This document shows positions 59,910 to 64,000 of a stretch of DNA of 64,000 nt, one piece after another. This stretch comes from Catonella sp963545085. GTDB lineage: Bacteria; Bacillota; Clostridia; Lachnospirales; Lachnospiraceae. Each line of letters begins with the position of its first letter. Positions within the stretch are counted from its first letter, which is position 1. Location: the NCBI GenBank assembly GCA_963545085.1, contig CAUUHV010000009.1, positions 1 to 64,000 of the forward strand, read 5' to 3'. Under the pieces are notes generated by a model. It was not told the DNA's origin. It made no database searches and saw only the letters and a list, made by a program, of their open reading frames with translations. Made by a program: the position numbers and the translations under genes.

Positions 59910-60418
59910 GCATTAAGCTCACCGAGACGATGTTTTTTTTGTCATACATCATAATTTCGCTTAAAGCATCCATATATGATATTAAATACAGGCTAGTGAA
60001 GAATGATACCTACATCAGCCTGATTTTTTTAGCCGTTTTTAATGAAATGCGTTTGTTATGCATGATGAAGAATAAGGAAGTGGATTTATGCTTACGAGTT
60101 AAAGAGCATTTAATCAATATGGCGGTAATTATATCAGTGACACTTGCGATTCTTATGTTTGCTGCGTTTACTGACGCGATGGGCGGAGGAGATGTGAAAT
60201 ATATATTTTGCAATGCACTTATCTTAGTGCCGGAAAAAGGCATGGACGTTTTTCTCATCTGGTTTACGCTTATTTTCGTACTGATGTTTTTATATCAGAT
60301 TATCATAAAATTTATTTTAAATAAGAAAGGAAATAAAAAAGGAATACCGATGGTTCCTTTTATCGCTGTATCAGGAAGTATGACAACAATCATATTAAAT
60401 TTTATACCAAAGTTATAA
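59897..60418 (+). CDS. Element-encoded A24 prepilin peptidase (TadV-like)
   Basis: 173-residue polytopic aspartic protease with ASIYDIKYRLVKND (first Asp) and MGGGDVKYIF (GxGD second Asp) and a final KGIPMVPFIAV block. It would cleave prepilins such as the one at 58218. GGGGGAG (59887-59893) is just before ATG 59897, inside the end of the PrgI-like gene. It is about 40 residues shorter than the chromosomal copy at 12209, and is associated with CpaB-, CpaE- and CpaF-like genes. Confidence 0.85.
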   Translation: MGDLSIKLTETMFFLSYIIISLKASIYDIKYRLVKNDTYISLIFLAVFNEMRLLCMMKNKEVDLCLRVKEHLINMAVIISVTLAILMFAAFTDAMGGGDVKYIFCNALILVPEKGMDVFLIWFTLIFVLMFLYQIIIKFILNKKGNKKGIPMVPFIAVSGSMTTIILNFIPKL

Positions 60419-60430
60419 ATGGAGGAACAA

Positions 60431-61261
60431 ATGAAAAAGACAAAAAATCATGCGTTACTTGGAATTGTCTCGATTATATTCGGGCTTGTGATAGCCTTTG
60501 TACTTACACCAATTTACGCGGGCATGCTTGAGAAGCAGGAAGATGTGGTAAGAGTAAAAGAGAGTATAGGAAAAGGAGAGCTCATCAATGCGGATAAACT
60601 CGAGACGGTATCGGTGGGAGTGTATAACTTAAGCCCGGAAGTAGTAAAGAATATGGACGATATAATGGGAAAATACGCAAAATCAGACTTTTATAAAGGA
60701 AGCTACATAACTTCAAAAGGGCTGTCAAACGCGCCACTTGAGGAAGATACATATTTGAATGACATTCCCGAAGATAAATACGCCATATCGATTACGGTGC
60801 AGTCATTCGCCGCAGGGCTTTCCTCAAAGCTTATAAAAGGTGATATTGTCACAATTATAACCAAAAAGGGAGAGGGCGAAGAAGAGGTAACGGAGATACC
60901 GAGGGAACTTACCTATGTCGAAGTCTTAAGCACCACTGAGGAGAACGGGAAGGATAAGGAAAGCAAGGAAAACCTACAGGCAAAAGAAGATGATGACAAG
61001 AGAAACGAGAAACTCGCGACAATAACGCTTCTTGTTAATGCCACACAGGCTGAGGAGCTTGCGTCTTTTGAAAATCAGAGAGGAATACATGTCGCGTTAA
61101 AATGCAGAAATAATACGGCGCTTAAAGAAAAGCTCCTTAATGAGCAGGATAAGATATTTGAGAAAATAAAAGAGGAAGAAACAGCGGGGATGGAAAATAA
61201 AGAGATAAAAGAAGGTGGAATCGACATGGAAGATTCTAAAGAAGATAAAAATATAGAATAA
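60431..61261 (+). CDS. CpaB/SAF-domain-like pilus assembly protein
   Basis: 276 residues. One N-terminal span (ALLGIVSIIFGLVIAFVLTPIYA, residues 8-30) leads to a SAF-like domain (VVRVKESIGKGELINADKLETV, TSKGLSN) and the CpaB/RcpC core (YAISITVQSFAAGLSSKLIKGDIVTIIT). A long acidic, Lys/Glu-rich C-terminus follows (about 170-276). CpaB is the secretin-associated or surface assembly subunit of Tad pili. GGAGG at 60421-60425 is 5 bases before ATG 60431; the ATG at 60419 precedes it. Confidence 0.8.
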   Translation: MKKTKNHALLGIVSIIFGLVIAFVLTPIYAGMLEKQEDVVRVKESIGKGELINADKLETVSVGVYNLSPEVVKNMDDIMGKYAKSDFYKGSYITSKGLSNAPLEEDTYLNDIPEDKYAISITVQSFAAGLSSKLIKGDIVTIITKKGEGEEEVTEIPRELTYVEVLSTTEENGKDKESKENLQAKEDDDKRNEKLATITLLVNATQAEELASFENQRGIHVALKCRNNTALKEKLLNEQDKIFEKIKEEETAGMENKEIKEGGIDMEDSKEDKNIE

Positions 61262-61278
61262 CGGAGGTGTAAAAGATA

Positions 61279-62115
61279 ATGTTAATAAGTGTTTGGGGAA
61301 GTATGGGTACCGGAAAATCACTTTTTTCGACAATTATGGGCAAGGTACTTTCAGATTCTGGCAAGCGTGTTCTCATTGTGTACGCCGACCTTCAAAGCAA
61401 TGATACTCCCTGTTTTTATCCGGACGAGAAAGAAATGACATCGATGGGAAACTTATGGCAGACGGAGCCTGACGATGAAGAAATGCTTAAGTATATGATG
61501 ACGACGGAAAATGATAATCTTGCATACCTTGCGTATTCTCCCGGAGAAAACATATATTCATATCCGGTGTTTACGAAATATAACATAGTGAACATATTCG
61601 CGAGACTATCGGTGTTTTTTGAGTATATAATAGTAGATTGCTCATCAGATTTAAACGGAGGAGTAATAACTCTCACCGCGCTTGAGATGTCGGATAAGGT
61701 CATAAGGCTTATGGGAGCGGCGGGAAAGGATTGTCTGTACTTTATGGCAAATATTCCGATTATATCGGACAGTAGATTTAATCTTGATGATCATATACGC
61801 GTACTGTCGGATATAAAACAGGGAGAGCCGGCAGATGTTTATGAGAAGAAGTATGAGAATATATCATACAGACTGTATCATGATGAGAGGATATATGCCG
61901 CTTATCTTGAAGGGAGACTGTTTAAGAATAACGACTCAGCGTATGAAGATACGGTAAAAAAGATAATATCTGAAAATATATGTGATGATATAAGCACCAA
62001 GGGAAAGAGAATAAAAAAAGCGGAAAAAAAGAATAAAACAAATGAAGTTAGGAAAAAGAGAAAGAGCATATTTACAGGAAAAGAGGATGAAGCAGATGGA
62101 AGATATGACGAATGA
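61279..62115 (+). CDS. CpaE/MinD-like P-loop ATPase
   Basis: 278 residues, opening MLISVWGSMGTGKSLFSTIMGKVLSDSGKRVLIVYADLQSND. The Walker A is GSMGTGKSL (7-15), and YIIVDCSSDLNGG is the Walker B region, as in MinD/ParA superfamily. YCpaE-type proteins localise Tad machinery. The Lys-rich C-terminus (KGKRIKKAEKKNKTNEVRKKRKS) is probably a nucleic-acid or membrane contact. GGAGG-type RBS (61262-61267) precedes ATG 61279. Overlaps cpaF-like gene by 20 bases. Confidence 0.8.
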   Translation: MLISVWGSMGTGKSLFSTIMGKVLSDSGKRVLIVYADLQSNDTPCFYPDEKEMTSMGNLWQTEPDDEEMLKYMMTTENDNLAYLAYSPGENIYSYPVFTKYNIVNIFARLSVFFEYIIVDCSSDLNGGVITLTALEMSDKVIRLMGAAGKDCLYFMANIPIISDSRFNLDDHIRVLSDIKQGEPADVYEKKYENISYRLYHDERIYAAYLEGRLFKNNDSAYEDTVKKIISENICDDISTKGKRIKKAEKKNKTNEVRKKRKSIFTGKEDEADGRYDE

Positions 62116-63523
62116 TGAAAGTAATACAGTAGATAAAACTGAAAAAGATGGAAATATAACGAAATCCTTGGAAGAAAGTGTAATACCTGAAGCGAAGGAG
62201 AATGACGATTTTAAAAACATGGACTTTGAGGCTTTGTATAACTCGATACAAAGATATATAAGCAGCCATTTTGCGGCTCTTCTTGGCGGTAAGTCGGAGG
62301 ACAGCGCGGTAAAAGAACAGTTAATAAACATAATAACAAGGTATATAAAGGACAGAAAAATAAAAGTTGAGGGATATAGCCTTGGCGGACTTGTTGAGAA
62401 GCTGTATCAGGAAATGGCGGAGTTATCAATTCTTACGCCATTACTTGACATGCGAAGGAGTGATATAGAGGAAATAAATATTAACAGGTGGGATGATATA
62501 AAAGTCCACTATGATAATGGGGATATAATAAGTTATCCGGAAACATTCAGAAGTCCGGAACATGCTCTTGATGTCATGAAAAGAATGCTAAAAAAGGAAA
62601 GCACATTGATACTTGATAAGTCAAGACCGATTGTGAGGGGACATCTGCACAGCCGCGTAAGATTGACAATACTTGGCGACGGCATAATAGATAAGGGAAT
62701 AGGAGCGAGTGCGTCACTTCGTATAATCAATCCCAAACAGTTTAAAGGGGATGACTTTATAAAAAAGGGTACAGCGACGGAAGAAATGCTAAGGACTTTA
62801 TCCATACTTACGAGATATGGCGTTTCTATATGTATTACAGGGGAAACGGGAAGCGGTAAGACCACCCTTCTTATGTATCTTGCGGGCAAGATTGACAATA
62901 ACAAGCGTATTTACTGCATAGAGGAGGATGTAAGGGAGTTTGACCTTACAAAAAGAGATGAGAAAGGCAGGGTAATAAACAGCGTCGTGCATACGCATAC
63001 AAGAAAAAGCGGGGATGATAAGCAGAGTATCGACCAGGACATGTTGCTTGAGACAGCCCTTACGATGAATCCTGACGTAATAGTTGTATCGGAGATGAAA
63101 GGAAAGGAAGCCAATGCCGCGCAGGAAGCCAGCAGAACGGGACATTCCGTGCTTACGACTACCCATGCGGGAAGCTGTCGTGCGACATATAAGAGAATGG
63201 TGAGTCTTTGCAAAAAGGGAGTGTCCATGGACGAGAAGGAGCTTTTGGAGCTTGTAAAGGAAGCGTTCCCTATAGTCGTTTTCATACAAAAAGACGATGA
63301 TAACATAAGAAGAGTTAAAGAGATAACGGAGTGTTTTCTTGATGATGACGAGAAATATCAGATAAAGACCCTTTACAGGCATATAGTGGAAAGAAATGAG
63401 GAAACAGACGGTAAAATGATTATAAAAGGGCATTACGAAAAGACGGAAGGTATCAGTAAGCAGCTAAAAGAGAGGCTTATAAACAAAAATATACCGGACA
63501 GGCTTTTAAAAGACCTTATCTGA
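62096..63523 (+). CDS. CpaF/TadA-like secretion ATPase
   Basis: 475-residue traffic ATPase of the VirB11/PilB superfamily that drives pilus assembly or DNA transfer. Walker A GETGSGKT (249-256), Asp-box region (IYCIEEDVREFDL), and Walker B NPDVIVVSEMKGKEANAAQEASRTGHSVLTTTHAGS. Typical CpaF reads VGEVRG here, so SEMKG is a local variation. The first 60 residues are acidic and low-complexity. ATG 62096 is preferred, with AGAGG (62082-62086) 9 bases upstream; ATG 62042 and 62087 lie earlier in the same frame. Confidence 0.88.
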   Translation: MEDMTNDESNTVDKTEKDGNITKSLEESVIPEAKENDDFKNMDFEALYNSIQRYISSHFAALLGGKSEDSAVKEQLINIITRYIKDRKIKVEGYSLGGLVEKLYQEMAELSILTPLLDMRRSDIEEININRWDDIKVHYDNGDIISYPETFRSPEHALDVMKRMLKKESTLILDKSRPIVRGHLHSRVRLTILGDGIIDKGIGASASLRIINPKQFKGDDFIKKGTATEEMLRTLSILTRYGVSICITGETGSGKTTLLMYLAGKIDNNKRIYCIEEDVREFDLTKRDEKGRVINSVVHTHTRKSGDDKQSIDQDMLLETALTMNPDVIVVSEMKGKEANAAQEASRTGHSVLTTTHAGSCRATYKRMVSLCKKGVSMDEKELLELVKEAFPIVVFIQKDDDNIRRVKEITECFLDDDEKYQIKTLYRHIVERNEETDGKMIIKGHYEKTEGISKQLKERLINKNIPDRLLKDLI

Positions 63524-63544
63524 TTATTCATTAAGGAGAGTAGC

Positions 63545-64000
63545 ATGACAGTAATATTAAGATTAGCCACCTTTTTCCTTATAAGTTTCGGTTTATTTCG
63601 GATATTTAACATAGAAATATCCGGAATAAGAAAAGAAATAGCGGAATTATTCGCCGCGCAGGATTACACGCTTAAAAGGAAAATACTTATAGCGAAGGGA
63701 AAAAAGAAAGAGAACAGATTTATAAAACTTATAAATGACACGAAAAAGCTTCTCATACTCACAAATAAGTATGAAAAATTTGAAATAATATGTTTCAGCG
63801 CGGTAGCGGGGAGTATCGGAATGATACTATTCTCCCTTGCGATTGGAAACATATATCTTGCGGCACCGCTCTCAATATCGGTGCTTGTCGCCCCGTTCAT
63901 ATACGTAAGGTTTAGTACCGGGAGACTTGAGAGGAAGATAAGCGAGGAACTTGAGACAGCGCTGTCAATTATAACGAACAGTTATATAAGAAGCGAGAAT
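63545..64000 (+). CDS. TadB-like inner-membrane protein, cut by window end
   Basis: At least 152 residues, running off the window: MTVILRLATFFLISFGLF with an N-terminal span, a charged loop (KKKENRFIKLINDTKKLLILTNKYEKFE), two more spans (IICFSAVAGSIGMILFSLAIG, LAAPLSISVLVAPFIYV) and RFSTGRLERKISEELETALSIITNSYIRSEN. The RKISEELETALSIIxNSY stretch is the T2SSF/TadB hallmark. AAGGAG is 7 bases before ATG 63545. It continues the Tad-type cluster after cpaF, as expected. Confidence 0.75.
   Translation, partial: MTVILRLATFFLISFGLFRIFNIEISGIRKEIAELFAAQDYTLKRKILIAKGKKKENRFIKLINDTKKLLILTNKYEKFEIICFSAVAGSIGMILFSLAIGNIYLAAPLSISVLVAPFIYVRFSTGRLERKISEELETALSIITNSYIRSEN

Larger units (their letters stand above)
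47931..64000 (+). mobile_element. Plasmid-like integrative/conjugative element (left part)
   Basis: From just after ispD every recognisable gene belongs to replication, partition, mobilisation or conjugation: RepA_N initiator, ParA/ParB with flanking repeats, MobC, relaxase, primase, VirD4, T4SS- and Tad-type proteins. The element continues past the window; no integrase, right end or direct-repeat att pair is visible. It could be an ICE, an integrated plasmid, or an assembly junction. The left boundary is an estimate. Confidence 0.8.

Noticed and set aside
1..64000. CRISPR arrays, IS elements, rRNA genes
   Set aside because: No regularly spaced identical repeats, transposase or rRNA sequence seen. 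The repeats near parAB are imperfect and spaced only a few bases apart.

Overview
The window is AT-rich chromosomal DNA of a Gram-positive, anaerobic Firmicute. Gene content and style point to the Clostridia, probably Lachnospiraceae: a one-protein AdhE aldehyde/alcohol dehydrogenase with a Rex-like operator, a CdaA/CdaR c-di-AMP module, CDP-glycerol (teichoic-acid-type) polymer genes, HPF long form, frameshifted prfB, an orphan A24 prepilin peptidase, strong GGAGG ribosome sites and TTGACA/TATAAT promoters. I could not search databases, so the genus is not assigned.

Region 1 (1-48000) is housekeeping, almost all on the + strand. It holds two tRNA-Leu genes with perfect promoters and a terminator, coaD, a cytidylate-kinase-like gene and a YhhN-like membrane protein. 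Next is a MacB-type export operon: ATPase, large secreted repeat protein, small membrane protein, FtsX-like permease. A secreted protein with two tandem copies of a 350-residue tyrosine-phosphatase module follows, then an XRE regulator, a GGDEF cyclase, a prepilin peptidase and adhE. A kinase-like protein and a Nudix hydrolase precede the c-di-AMP operon (two unknown membrane proteins, cdaA, cdaR). Envelope-polymer genes come next (ABC exporter pair, tagD, two CDP-glycerol transferase-like genes, a minus-strand sugar-phosphate transferase), with htrA, a THUMP methyltransferase, an amidase and the rdgB-type NTPase among them. Then come hpf, secA, prfB (programmed +1 frameshift), an ACT-domain protein, homoserine dehydrogenase, aspartate kinase and tex. 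The t6A genes tsaE-tsaB-rimI-rnz-x-tsaD and ispD close the region.

Region 2 (about 47931-64000, continuing past the window) is a plasmid-like integrative and conjugative element. It carries a RepA_N-type initiator, ParA/ParB flanked on both sides by clusters of an imperfect 27-bp repeat, MobC, a MOBP-like HUH relaxase, a TOPRIM primase-like gene and VirD4. It then has a mixture of T4SS-like membrane proteins (TrbC-, TrbL- and PrgI-like) and a Tad/type IVc pilus cluster: Flp-like prepilin, A24 peptidase, CpaB-, CpaE-, CpaF- and TadB-like. Two genes here carry single-base frameshifts. No VirB4 ATPase, integrase or right end is visible.

The strongest leads for new biology are the conjugation/Tad hybrid with its own prepilin and peptidase, the ParAB repeat arrays, the helical EIR-repeat insertion in VirD4, the duplicated secreted phosphatase, and the MacB-like operon with its large repeat-containing partner.
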